DNA of 64,000 bases, taken from the NCBI GenBank assembly GCA_964019055.1, contig OZ025207.1, positions 12,709,357 to 12,773,356 of the forward strand, written 5' to 3'. Within the stretch, counting starts at the first letter, position 1. Every line of letters begins with the position of its first letter. Below the pieces are notes generated by a model. That model was not told the origin of the DNA, ran no database searches, and worked only from the letters and a program-made list of their open reading frames with translations. A program made the position numbers and the translations under genes. This DNA is from Anthopleura xanthogrammica (lineage: Eukaryota > Cnidaria > Anthozoa > Actiniaria > Actiniidae). Positions 26,501-35,956 of the stretch are shown piece by piece.

Positions 26501-29500
26501 TGAAACAATTAGAACTTTGGATAAAAAATCCTGTAATGAAGAAAAGGTTTCATAGAACTGCTTTTCGTTTTCGACCCCAGTGGCGGATCCAGAATTTCAC
26601 AAAGGGGGGTTCCATTTCGTATTCACTCTTTCAACAACTGATACGTAAAACTTGATTGCAGGACGCATTCTCATTATTTCATATACCCCTTTTCAAAGGG
26701 TCTGATGCTCAAAGGGGGGTTCCGTGGAACCCATGGAACCCCCTCTGGATCCGCCACTGGACCCGGAAGTTTTTTTTTCCATTAAAAGCTCTATAAGCGC
26801 GGTAAACCGGAAGTGTAAAAAATTATATATTTCTTCTAAAAAACATTAGCAAAATGCTAAAATGCCGAAAATTATTATCATATTCCAGAAAGGTGTCGTG
26901 TTGGTTAACAAATTTTGATATAAAACACTTAAATTCAATTAATTTTATGCCTTATTACTTATGACTTCTTGAATTTTTTTTGTTATATCTTTTAGAGTGG
27001 AGAAATGACTTCTGTCCTCCATCGACAATGGATCAATCAAATTCCCTGAATACTTCATTGCCAAGCAACCAACAGGTGCCGAATGACGTCAGTATGTCTC
27101 CAGGATTTCGAAGCTTTGCTTTGGAGCAACATTCGGAACAATCTCTATCAGGTGTGTCCAGTATTTCAAAGGACAGCGTTTCTCTGGGAAATGAAAGTAA
27201 AATGAATGGAAAAGAAGAAAATAACAAACGTTTAAGTAAAATGGATATAGACATTGATGAGAGCCAATCTCTTCATGAAGGTTACTTGGTGTCTAAGCAA
27301 GGTCCTGTATCAATGGTACCAGGACAAGTGGAAGAAGATACTGCATCAGAATTAACCGTTAAACCGTCTTTAAGTGGAACCCCTTTAGATATATTAGAAA
27401 ACTTTGAACATCAGTCAGACCATTTTGCCTGTCCTTCCAGGACAAGAAAGAGGGATTCTGTTGGAGATATCGTAGAAGAGGACGAGGATGTTGAAGATTG
27501 GTCCAAAGCTACAAATAAAGACAAGCAAGTAAGGCGTTCATCGATAGAACTGGCTCTTGCTAAACAAAAGGAGATTAGAGATGATTGGCTGGGTCGATGT
27601 AGTGAGGCGGAGGCCTCCTTTCACGATTCTTCATTGTCTGGTGAGCACTTGGACAATAAGGAAATAGAAAATCACGAAGAAAGTGGTTCGGGAACTCAAA
27701 AGGAAGACAGTTTTCCGCGTGGTATTTCGATTGCTAACGAGGTTGAGTTCTCTCGGTTGTGGTTGGAGTTTTCGCATTCTCAATACCCTGAAGGAAGAGA
27801 GTTGGACAATACAGGGGACAAGTGTATGGAAGACATCACTGCGGGTGACCAGGTTGAAATAGTTTTCGAGGATGCAACAGATGATAACAGGAAGAGGACT
27901 GTTAAAAAAGTTGTCAGTATCAGTAAAGAAGCTTGCCATTTAAGTGTTAAGAAGGATGGAAATCAAGGCACAAAAAGCGACCGAAATAATAAGCTGGAAA
28001 ATGAAACATCAATCAAACTGTCTACGGAGTCTGTCGAGTCCCACGAACTGGATAAAAATCCGTCAGAAGGTTTTTCTAGTGGTTCAAGAGTGGAATCTGA
28101 ATCTGGAAATTCACGTTATTTTCCAGGAATAGTTAATGATAGTCATGCCGAATGCTCAGTAAAAGGGATACAAGATGTGGGGATACCTGATTATAGAAAC
28201 TGGCCACCATCAAAGGATGGGTGCGTGGTACCACGAAGTGATGAAATGAAAGGAATTAGTGCTCGTGGCGGTGATGAAAATACTTTTAATAGCCAATATG
28301 CAGTAACTGGTGATGAAAGCTCATCCTCGAAGGAAAATAGCGCAATACAGCAGAATGATAGCATCATAGGAACGGATGGTGATGGTGGTGGTGATGAGAC
28401 TTTTAATAGTCAGATTGTATTAGAAGATGAGACAAGAGGAGCTGACTCCCAAAATAGAACAAATCAAGGTTTGGATCAAGAAAATGTAAAAGACACAACA
28501 ATGGAATATGAGGAATTATGTTCTGTGGCTGCTGAAGCTGTTCAAAGGCAAAGAAGAACCGAAGAGAAAGAGAAATGGCGGAGAAGGAGAACGCACAACG
28601 AAAGTACAAAGATACAAATATTTGAGGCAACCTCTCCTGTGCTTGCTGAAGCTGTTGCCGGAAAGATAGGGCAAGAATTAAACAAGAAAAGTTGTACAGA
28701 AACGTCTGACAGTAATCTAGGAGAATTGTCTACCAGTGGTGCTGTTGATAAAGAAAGCTTTTGTAGTGCAGAGGGAGTAATACCAAATTCCATATCTGAT
28801 GGGAGTTCTTCTTTAGAACAGAAAAGCGACGAATCTTTCTCAATATTGAAGAATAATTCCATATCTGATCTCACATGCGATGGGTTCAAGCCGGCATTTA
28901 CGAGTACTGCGAGATCGATATCCCCTTCAGCTGAACTAACTCGGAGCCTCAAAGCACAAGACACACAGAATCACCATGGAGAAGCCGAAAACCTCACTGC
29001 AACAAAGAAACATGTGACTTTCGGAAAGAGCATAGTTTACGTGAACAGACATGACTTTGAAGGAAGTCTAGAGCCCACTTCAAGTCAAGTTGTTGCCTAT
29101 CCATACAACAATGATCTATCAGATGATGATTCCATGGTTCCTTGTACCCAACAGGAGGACGATAGTCAGTTGATGACATTCGAAGATCCACTGCAGATTT
29201 TGAGAACAATGTCTTCTTCAGCCACTAAAGTCTTCCAAGAATATCCAAAATCCAAGACCTTTGGTTGTCAAGCTTCAGATAGAGCTGGCCATAATGACAG
29301 TATTGACCATAACGGTGATGCAGCCGGAGTGCGTTGTCTAGTTGGTAATGTACTGCAGTCTGCAGATAATAGTAGAGTTCAGAGAACCACAAAAAATGAT
29401 GCGATGCAGCGTCGAGGTAATGATGAGCATGCTCCGTGTCTGGCTAGTTGTGACAGCGATGCGCTGCTGCAACAAACTCTTGATGATGCACAGCGCTTAA

Positions 29501-32500
29501 GTGATGGTGATGCCCCTAATGATAACGATGACAATTCACAGGCTTCTTCAATTATTGGGGAGGATAAAGAAATAATTCTATGTAGCGATGAAAGTGAAGA
29601 ATTTGTACGTTCTCCTCGAACAGTCGCGAAGGACAGCATTTTGCAGTGTATAAAACAGTCAAGTAACACAGTTTACAGTGACCTTGTAATGGGCAGCGAT
29701 GACAGTCCTGGGAACATAATCTCAAGTTCCCCTAAAACTGCCGCGAAGCAGAATATACTGCGATGCATTCACCAGCAGGCAAATAATGACTCTAGGGATG
29801 ACGTCACAAGAACGCGTAGCCAATCAAAGCAGACCTCTGCATCGCCATCAAAAGGTCGGGAAACGAAGAACACTGGTGTCAAAAGTCGAGAATCGCTTCA
29901 GTTCACTTTAACAGATTCGGAACTCTGTAAAGCTTTGAATTCATCTGCCGAAAAGAAAAACGCTTCCTTATTGGGTTCAAAAAGGATAAATAATTCGAAA
30001 AAAGGAAAATCCCTTCATCAGGAGCAGCGCGCCACTTCCTCAACTCCTGTGACAGAAACTGGACCATGTTCTATTCCTATCTCAACTTTTTGCCGGAATA
30101 AATGTAATGATAGCTGTAAGAAGCAACCTCAAGAGGATGAACTTGGACGTGACGTAAAAGTGATGTCACTTCCGGAACATAAAGGTGAGGACGTCGAGTG
30201 TTTAATGTATGTTCCCGGGAGGGGACTGGAGACAAGTGCTGTGCGCGTGACACTGGATTCTATTCCACCAACAAAGGTACCGGACAGAAATGTAGAAAGC
30301 AATAAAGAGGCAAATGACAGCAGATACACAAAATTTGTTTCTCGAAGACAACCAAGAGGACGGCTATCAAGGGAGGACAAGAGTACTGAGAGAGAAAAAG
30401 ATAAAAATTGGGCAGTACCGAAACGAAGAGAGCTGCCGCAAGACTGTACGACCGTTGCCATGGCGATCCATACAAATATTACACCGCCGACAGACTTAGA
30501 CAAGGGTAATACTATTCCTGATCTTGATAATAAGGGTGCTCATGATGGTAATAAAGCTGTTGCCATGGAGACGCATGTTTTGCTATCAAGGACGTCAAGT
30601 AATGCATCAACCCTTGTAGAACGTGAAGGAAGATTAAAAAGAAAGCGTTCAGAAGAAGAGGAAAATAGGGCCGCAAAGAAGCTAACGATCGCCGCGCCAT
30701 CCTCTGCTTCAGTTCAAGGTGAGTCACTTCGGGCAGTGTAGTGTTTAATGGAGTAAATTACGTGTTACTGTGAAACTTGCCGTGCCTTGCAGTGCAGTGT
30801 TCGTGATGATACCTTGACTTGTCCGATCATTTTAACCCCTTTTACTTGACGTTAAAGCAGCTCAATTTGGAAGACAAAACAAAAAAATTCAATCTCTGAG
30901 AATTGGAACCTATTGTTTTGTTCTCCGAATTGAACTGCATTCTGAATTGCTGCAAGAGGTATATTAGTTTGCTAAAGCGGGAAATACACGGCCCGACATC
31001 GTCACAACACCATTGATTTATAATCAATTTTCGGCGATCAGAGTTTTAAATTCTGAGATAGGTAATTTGTTGAGCTTGTTGGACATAGCAACGGTAACTA
31101 AGGAGATTCGCAACCATTATCAGTTTCAATTTAAGAAGATAAATAATTATTTCAGTTATTAATAGATGGTTTGTCTCTTTCAGTATCGACAAGAAGCTTG
31201 AGTACTACAAAGAATAAGAACAACAATGAAAGAGTAAGTATTCAGGATGATATTATTAACTACCTGTGTCGTGACAAGAAAACAAAAAATGAAGAATTTA
31301 AAGGGGCACTTGGGTGAAAATTGGAAATGCCTTGAAACTTGGTTTCACTTAACTATATGGCCCCAATAGTAGCCAAGCAACATATATTCTTCACAGTCAA
31401 AATTGGCGGATAAAAATTATATATTTTTTTCAGCATCTAAATTGTAAGTAAATGACGTCATTTACTAAACCCTATTGTTCTTTTAGTTTTTAAACCAACA
31501 TTTCTCAACTGTGTAGTGGCTCCCAGGCTAAATTTTTTGCCAATCTGGTTTTCATAATCATGATTGAGTCATATTATTCTTAAATACTTGAATTATTCGG
31601 ACTTTCAAAAAATAGGGCGTTTTCATCCAAGTGCCCCTTTAAAGTGCAAAAACACAGAAATCAACTTCCAAATTCCAATTCGATCCTGCGCTTCTCAATA
31701 ATGGGAACTTAGCTCACTTGTGAGTATCCCACGATGTGATACTACAGCCAAAGATTAATAGATTTGAACTGAGGTATGGCAGAGAACGATTTTGAAAAAA
31801 AAGGTTACATTCTACTGCTGAAAGGCACCGTGGAGCATAGTTTTGATTGGGAAGGGGGGGGGGGGGAATGCCCCCATCCATCTAAAACTTTGCGGGAATT
31901 GAGGCTCTTGGAAATGCGATTTCCAGTGATGCGGTTTTGAGGGGCAATTGCAACATATTTCTTGCATTAAAGTCATGTCAAAGCTTTGGCAACTCATAGC
32001 GGAAAATTATTTTTAGCTAAAAACTTGTAAAAAAGAGAGTAAAACCATTTGCCTAATTTGTAATGCTGCTATAGGTGCTAAATGCAGATTCTAATTCTCA
32101 GGAGTTTACAGACGATAGCTGTCTTCACGTGTTGTATTCCCAACAAGATCCACTTGTCCTTGAGTTTTCTCCGAACGAATATTCAGATGACGATTCTTCT
32201 CAGGTAATGAACATGTCTACTTCATGCCGTGACTGTTCAGTTACCATATTTACTTATTACATTTTGCGCGCCTCAAATGTGGGGAGGGCGGGGCTTATTT
32301 GAGGGCGGCGCTTATTTAAAACTTGGACGCAACGAAATCTTTCCTTTTAATTTAATGGTATATTTTCTATCTATTCGAAAAATTTTACGGGACCGCGGTG
32401 CTTATTCGAGGGCGGTGGTTATTGACTTTTTTGTCCCAAATGCGGCGCTTATTCGATTTACTCAAGCGACGCAATTGTAAGCATAGCGAGCTCGTACTCT

Positions 32501-33870
32501 TAGTCAAATATCTAAAGCTCGCTAATGAACCACTCCTGGCGTAAGTCCTGGCTGGGCAGCCATGTTGTAAGGAGCAATAAGTTTTCCGTCCAAAAGGGTA
32601 CATAGGTATAAACCCCTTGCAGCATTTCGGAATGCAGCTCAATTTCGAGGACAAAGCAATAGAATTCCAATTCTCAGGAGGTTGAAATTATTTTGTTTTG
32701 TCCTCCAAATTGAGCTGTTTTGACGTCACGTTCAAGGGGTCTATAATCAAAGGTTGTATTTTTATGCTGAAGATTTTGTACGAAAGCGCATTATTTCTTT
32801 CAAGCTCATCTAGCATTCTTCCACCAGTTTCTGTACAGTATACTTTTCTCTGAGGCCTTCCTGTTTACAGTGGTCATGCATTTCAATACTAAACAGAGTA
32901 TTTTTTTTTTTTTTTTTCTTTCAGGAGAGCAAAATTAAGGATTTGCTTTCAAGTCCCATTTTATTACCCAGTCCACCGCGTGAAACGCAAACGGTTCGTG
33001 ATTTTGTTCTTGAGTATTATATCTTTCTTTTTTTTACAACTATCGCTACAAGGGACATATAAGAAACAAATAATTGATGTGAGATGATTTGATGATCCAG
33101 TTTTACTATTCCTGCAGATACCCCAGTCTACAAACACAGAGATGTCTAACTTGAGATTTAAAAAGTTTGAAAAGGTCATGGAAGAGTCTAACATGTCAGA
33201 AGAGCAAGAAACCTCTTCTCCTAAGTTTGTATCACTGCCTTCATATCAGGTACAGATTATTGAAAAGATCTTTGTAGATTTTTATTGTATTTTTATTTAA
33301 ATGTTATAGATTACTCATTTCTTTCTTATCTTTCTTTCTTTCTTCCTCCATCTATCCCATTCAAACCTGACCGTCCTTTTGTGCTTCATGCATCCATATC
33401 TATCCTTCTTCAAGATGCTCGTCCTTCCGTCCGTCTCTCCATCCGTCCGTCTCTCAATCCGTACGTCCATCTGCCATCCTTCTGTCTATCCATGCATCCA
33501 TTCCTCCCTCCCTCTCTCCTTTTTTTCCATCAGTCCGTTCATCCATTCGTCCATCCTTATTACCAGTTATCCGTCAGTCCATCTGTTCGTAACTCGGGAT
33601 CCGTCCGTCCGTCCACCCATCTTTCCATCCATCCATTTCTTCGTTTATTTACTAGTTTTAAAACTGGTTTATTTGATAATATTGAATTGTTCTCCCTCCC
33701 CTTCTCATCAGGTACCAATTACAAACAACACATATCTTCGCCTCGCCAATGAACAGAAGAACACAACACCGCACATCAACACAACACAAGGTAAAACAAA
33801 ACCATTCATTCTAAGTGACTCAGAAGAAGACGAAAATGAGAGCAATTTCTGTTGGTTTACAACACGTTAG
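14509..33870 (+). CDS. Shelterin subunit TPP1/ACD-like protein, ten coding exons
   Basis: Exons: 14509-14610, 14769-14878, 17880-17979, 19766-20066, 26996-30718, 31184-31233, 32075-32203, 32925-32993, 33118-33249, 33712-33870. All join in frame, giving 4875 nt (1624 aa). Residues 1 to about 150 resemble the TPP1 OB fold: LAKPWIEKAI recalls human LRPWIRELIL, and GGLIFLKDYRVVPQV followed by WEHLLIVNKFKF recalls the LLLLQDCGVHVQV...FYLQVDRFSLL core. In vertebrates this domain recruits telomerase and partners POT1 at telomeres. The rest is a long acidic, Ser-rich region unlike the 458-544 aa human protein in length. A basic cluster (RLKRKRSEEEENRAAKK) near the end of exon 5 is a likely nuclear signal. 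I saw no clear TIN2-binding motif. Family assignment rests on the OB fold pattern. Confidence 0.75.
17010..17162. repeat. Palindromic repeat, intron 2 (left)
   Basis: Outer arms TTATTACACATT / AATGTGTAATAA and AGGGTCGATAT / ATAATCGACCCT enclose an inner hairpin, CCGTGAA / TTCACGG. It shares the string GTGAATAAAAAC with the palindrome immediately to its right, so the two look like members of one foldback family. Confidence 0.6.
17168..17308. repeat. Palindromic repeat, intron 2 (right)
   Basis: Arms run from ATTATTACATGTTAAGAG inward through GAGTTTCCCGTCATATCGC and return as GCGATATGACGGGAAACTC to CTCTTAACATGTGATAAT, leaving only a short GC-richer centre. It is a foldback MITE by structure, with no coding capacity. 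Confidence 0.7.
17385..17553. mobile_element. MITE family 2 (CACGTGTCATT palindrome), degraded copy
   Basis: Shares CAAAGAAATGATACTCTAGG and TCTGAAATGGAAAAACATTA with the copies near 37949, 39647, 51795, 55960 and 57473. The left arm is poorly preserved (TAATGCTTTCCC, CTCTTGAG, GTTTGAGTTGTAT). Confidence 0.6.
17748..17855. repeat. Strong hairpin 24 bp before ACD exon 3
   Basis: CTACGAGTCAATAGCCCAT (17775-17793) pairs perfectly with 17809-17827. The 15-nt loop itself contains GGCCTTTGGCC, and imperfect pairing extends out to AACAATTAG / CTAATTGTT. It looks like the core of a foldback element, ending just before the polypyrimidine tract and AG of exon 3. Confidence 0.75.
18490..18690 (-). mobile_element. 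tRNA-derived SINE, minus orientation
   Basis: Read on the minus strand it has an RNA polymerase III B-box-like GGTTCGATTCC. The body has TTCTCTCCCTTG and AGGGTTTTTTGCC, followed by GTTTTCCTCCCTCTACAAAACC and a tail, GTTAGCCGTGACCTGACTTGG. The same body and tail recur at 18769 (body), 44205, 49850 and 53038. Confidence 0.6.
18769..18960 (+). mobile_element. tRNA-derived SINE, plus orientation
   Basis: GGTGGCATGGTG (A-box position) and GAGGTTCGATCCCCGGG (B-box match) resemble a tRNA head. TTGGTTCTCTCCCTTGCTTTGAGGG follows as in the neighbouring inverted element. A true tRNA gene is unlikely because the cloverleaf does not close cleanly and the sequence continues as a SINE body. Confidence 0.6.
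20181..25975. repeat. ~239-bp satellite, about 24 monomers, ACD intron 4
   Basis: ATCTGAAGTGA recurs at 20181, 20421, 20659, 20899, 21138, 21379, 21618, 21845 and so on to 25903, mostly 238-241 bp apart. Two short 227-bp monomers (21618, 23279) share the same deletion 'tttgggatgaacg' and are 1661 bp apart, so a seven-monomer block was copied as a higher-order repeat. Each full monomer carries 'acccggaagtg', an ETS-type CCGGAAGT core, and 'gaattttgatatcaaacac'. A reading frame is not conserved. Confidence 0.97.
26578..26759. mobile_element. 182-bp MITE with CAGTGGCGGATCCAGA termini
   Basis: Terminal inverted repeats CAGTGGCGGATCCAGA and TCTGGATCCGCCACTG are flanked by GACCC on both sides (26573-26577, 26760-26764), a likely 5-bp target duplication. 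Inner arms AAAGGGGGGTTCC / GGAACCCC also pair. It is non-coding. Ends of this type are common among animal non-autonomous DNA transposons; the superfamily is not assigned. Confidence 0.8.
26798..26940. repeat. Diverged orphan satellite monomer
   Basis: 'aaccggaagtgtaaaaaattatatatttct...aaaacat...caaaatgc...ttaacaaattttgatataaaacac' follows the same order as the second half of the 239-bp monomer but is clearly more diverged. It lies 0.8 kb past the array and ends just before exon 5, so it may be the ancestral or oldest monomer. Confidence 0.7.
26996..30718 (+). other. Giant exon 5 of the ACD-like gene: motif map
   Basis: 3723 nt without a stop, encoding residues 205 to 1446. The composition is Ser/Asp/Glu/Asn-rich and probably disordered. 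Visible repeats: ENTFNSQYAVTGDE and DETFNSQIVLEDE; SPRTVAKDSILQCIKQSSN and SPKTAAKQNILRCIHQQAN, two 19-residue units 44 residues apart. EIILCSDESEEF has the hydrophobic-core plus acidic/serine pattern of a phospho-regulated SUMO-interacting motif. A coiled-coil-like basic stretch (QRQRRTEEKEKWRRRR) lies mid-exon. A bipartite basic cluster lies near the 3' end. The exon starts with phase 1 (GAG TGG) after AG and ends phase 1 at CAAG/GTGAGT. The GC-poor codon use matches the flanking exons. Confidence 0.85.
30832..30964. mobile_element. MITE family 1, copy 4 (diverged)
   Basis: AGCAGCTCAATTTGG and CCGAATTGAACTGCATTC arms and a CTGCAAGAGGT end identify it. The terminal motif has decayed to AACCCCTTTTAC. 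It lies in ACD intron 5. Confidence 0.65.
31302..31638. mobile_element. TTAA-flanked 337-bp MITE, ACD intron 6
   Basis: Terminal repeats AGGGGCACTTGGGTGAAAA and TTTTCATCCAAGTGCCCCT are flanked by TTAA at 31298-31301 and 31639-31642. No reading frame is visible. Termini differ from the 8351 element, so this is a separate family with the same target preference. Confidence 0.75.
32609..32744. mobile_element. MITE family 1, copy 5
   Basis: ATAAACCCCTTGCAG to AAGGGGTCTATAA with inner arms GCAGCTCAATTT / AAATTGAGCTG. It lies in ACD intron 7. Confidence 0.75.
33330..33645. repeat. Degenerate pyrimidine-rich CCGT/CCAT repeat, ACD intron 9
   Basis: Irregular CCATCCGTCCGT/CCATCCATCCAT repeats before exon 10. 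Overlapping open frames rich in Ser, Pro and Leu are by-products. It could act as an extended polypyrimidine region, but the real acceptor tract (TCTCCCTCCCCTTCTCATCAG) lies at its right edge. Confidence 0.8.
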
Positions 33871-34094
33871 TCCATATGTGTCTGCTCATACTGGCTCTCG
33901 TTAGTTAAAATTCAGTGTTGCTTGGACTGTGGTCTATTAGAATATTCATACTTCTACGATTGATCATCCTGTGGTCTGAAGATTATAATATGTCTTGATA
34001 TTATTGGTTGATTTAACGTAATCATCAATACGGAGCCGTGATGGCCATCAATGTCCTTTGAAGATTCAACCTCTTGGTTTTCATTGATCGATTC

Positions 34095-34340
34095 AATGGT
34101 TCATTGGATCAATGTCTACCAGTGGTCACCAATAAGAGTGCCCATAGCTAGTAAAACATGCTGGACTAGCAATGGCCTTTTAATTTATAAGGTTATATGA
34201 GATTTGATGGGTCAATATTCAGCGGTTCATTGGTACCATTGTGGTCACCAATAAGAGTGCCCATAGCTAGTAAAACATGCTGGACTAGCAATGGTCTTTT
34301 AAGGTTATATGGGATTTGATTGGTCGATATTTAGCGGTTC
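34095..34340. repeat. Two-unit tandem repeat, about 120 bp
   Basis: 'gtggtcaccaataagagtgcccatagctag' and 'aaaacatgctggactagcaatgg' occur twice, starting near 34122 and 34241, each followed by 'ttataaggttatat' or 'ttaaggttatat' and 'gatttgat'. It lies in the ACD 3' flank. Confidence 0.8.
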
Positions 34341-34705
34341 AAAAAAAAAATTGTCGGAATTGAGGTTCATAAAAAATGAAACATTGTCTAGCAAAGTTCG
34401 GCTTTTAGAGAATTTGAAGTTTTTCGACTGTTTGGTAAGACTGTTGCTTTTGAACGAACTACCGCAGGCCATATATATTTGATTGAATATTTTAATCCAT
34501 AGTATGTTAGTCTTGCGTTTGTGTAGTTCATGTATATCATTTGTTTACATATAAATATCTTTAAAAAAATATTTTTTTAGAAATATGTATTCGTTTTAAA
34601 ATTTCTGATAAAAGAAATTAACTAGAATATTGCAACCTTACGAAACATAATGATATACTTTAATACTTTAAAAAAACGTTTATAAACTTATATATAAAGC
34701 TTGTT

Positions 34706-34711
34706 AATAAA
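34706..34711 (+). terminator. Candidate ACD poly(A) signal
   Basis: AATAAA about 0.84 kb past the stop, followed by a T-rich and then GT-rich stretch (GTGGGGGTGGGG) within 100 bp. Another AATAAA lies near 34826. The choice is by position only. Confidence 0.4.
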
Positions 34712-35956
34712 GAATTAAATCAGTTTAAAGTTTCATATGGATTTCTTTCCTTTTTTTGTTGAAAATTAAGAAGAAAGTCGTGGGGGTGGGGAAGGAGGGG
34801 GCGAGGTTGGGGGGACTTCTTAGAGAATAAATCTATATTTATCAATTGCATAACATAATTTGCAGTTGGTCAGGGAAAGAGGAATAGGCCAACCTTTGCT
34901 TTAACCGAGTTGTGAGTGACAGCAAGTTCAGCACTTTTATGATCTAAAAACATTTCTAACCGTTTTTTAACTTTTCACTTTACTGGATCGCTCTGAACAT
35001 CGTTCTCTGTTTGCATGTATACTTCAGTCTCCACACATAAAATAATCCTAAAATCCACTTAATGTTTTACCATTATTTTGCGTCATTGTAAGAAAAGATT
35101 ATTAACGTGTTTACTCTTTACACATTGGATATATTCTATATATAGACCCCTTGCAGCATGAATATTTAAGTCATAAAGAAAAGACAAGGTTTTTGTTCGT
35201 AACGTCTTTATTTCTCACCTGTTTGTGAGTATAGCACTAGGATAGGCTGGTATTCATTCTATTGTTCGTTCTTCCTGACGGACAGGAATCTCTACCTACC
35301 CTGTTTAAAGAAAATTACTGTTTTCTTCATTTTTGTTATTGTTTAAAATTGTACATTGTACTTAATATTGGAATTCTAAAGAGAAATACTAGATTATTAT
35401 GAATATTAAGAATTTTATAATAATTCTAAAAAACAAAGTCTCGTTTCTAACAGCTCGCTATTCAGAAGTAATGTAGGCAGTCATGCAACATGGCCATTCG
35501 ATTCTGTGCTCTGTTATTACTGCGCATGCTCGGATTTTACCTTGCAGAACAAGGGAAGCTCTTCGCACTTAGCAGCTAAGTACTTATTTGATAGTATTAA
35601 TGGAATGCAATCCGAAACAAATTTAGCGATACTAACTTTGAGCTTTGATTGTGCTTTGCTTCAAATGTTCTAATTTTCACAAGGCTGGGTATCTTTTACG
35701 CATGTCCGTACACCAGCGTCGTTACAAAGCAATTGACGTCAATGTGACGTCATGACACAAGCTCACCCATAATGCTTTGCTTTCAATTCAGCAGTCTTAG
35801 AGCATGCCATATTATTTGTTAAGCATCCCGCAAAGCATTATGGATGCGTTTGTGTCAAAATGAGAAAAAACTATAAATAGCATAATAACTTGTTATAAAT
35901 AAGTTGGATTATTGGCAAATATCTAAATTAGAAGATGGTCCATAGCACTAGTTATC

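Larger units (their letters stand above)
33871..35956. other. ACD 3' flank and convergent intergenic region
   Basis: Contains an imperfect two-unit repeat (34095-34340), an AT-rich stretch with the likely ACD polyadenylation signal, a broken MITE family 1 end at about 35145-35160 (TATAGACCCCTTGCAG), and 'tgacgtcaatgtgacgtcatgac' near 35732. The ACD-like gene and the EF-hand gene converge here. No further gene is recognised. Confidence 0.55.

Noticed and set aside
26980..26995. Using the in-frame ATG at 26980 as the start of a separate 1253-residue protein
   Set aside because: The polypyrimidine tract and AG at 26990-26995 form an acceptor whose phase exactly matches exon 4 of the ACD-like gene, so the upstream codons are intronic.
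27033..30727. Several minus-strand frames of 70-140 residues under exon 5
   Set aside because: They are shadow frames of the long plus-strand coding exon.
33285..33870. Pro/Ser-rich 155- and 163-residue frames
   Set aside because: Mostly the CCGT/CCAT intronic repeat; only 33712-33870 is a real exon of the ACD-like gene.
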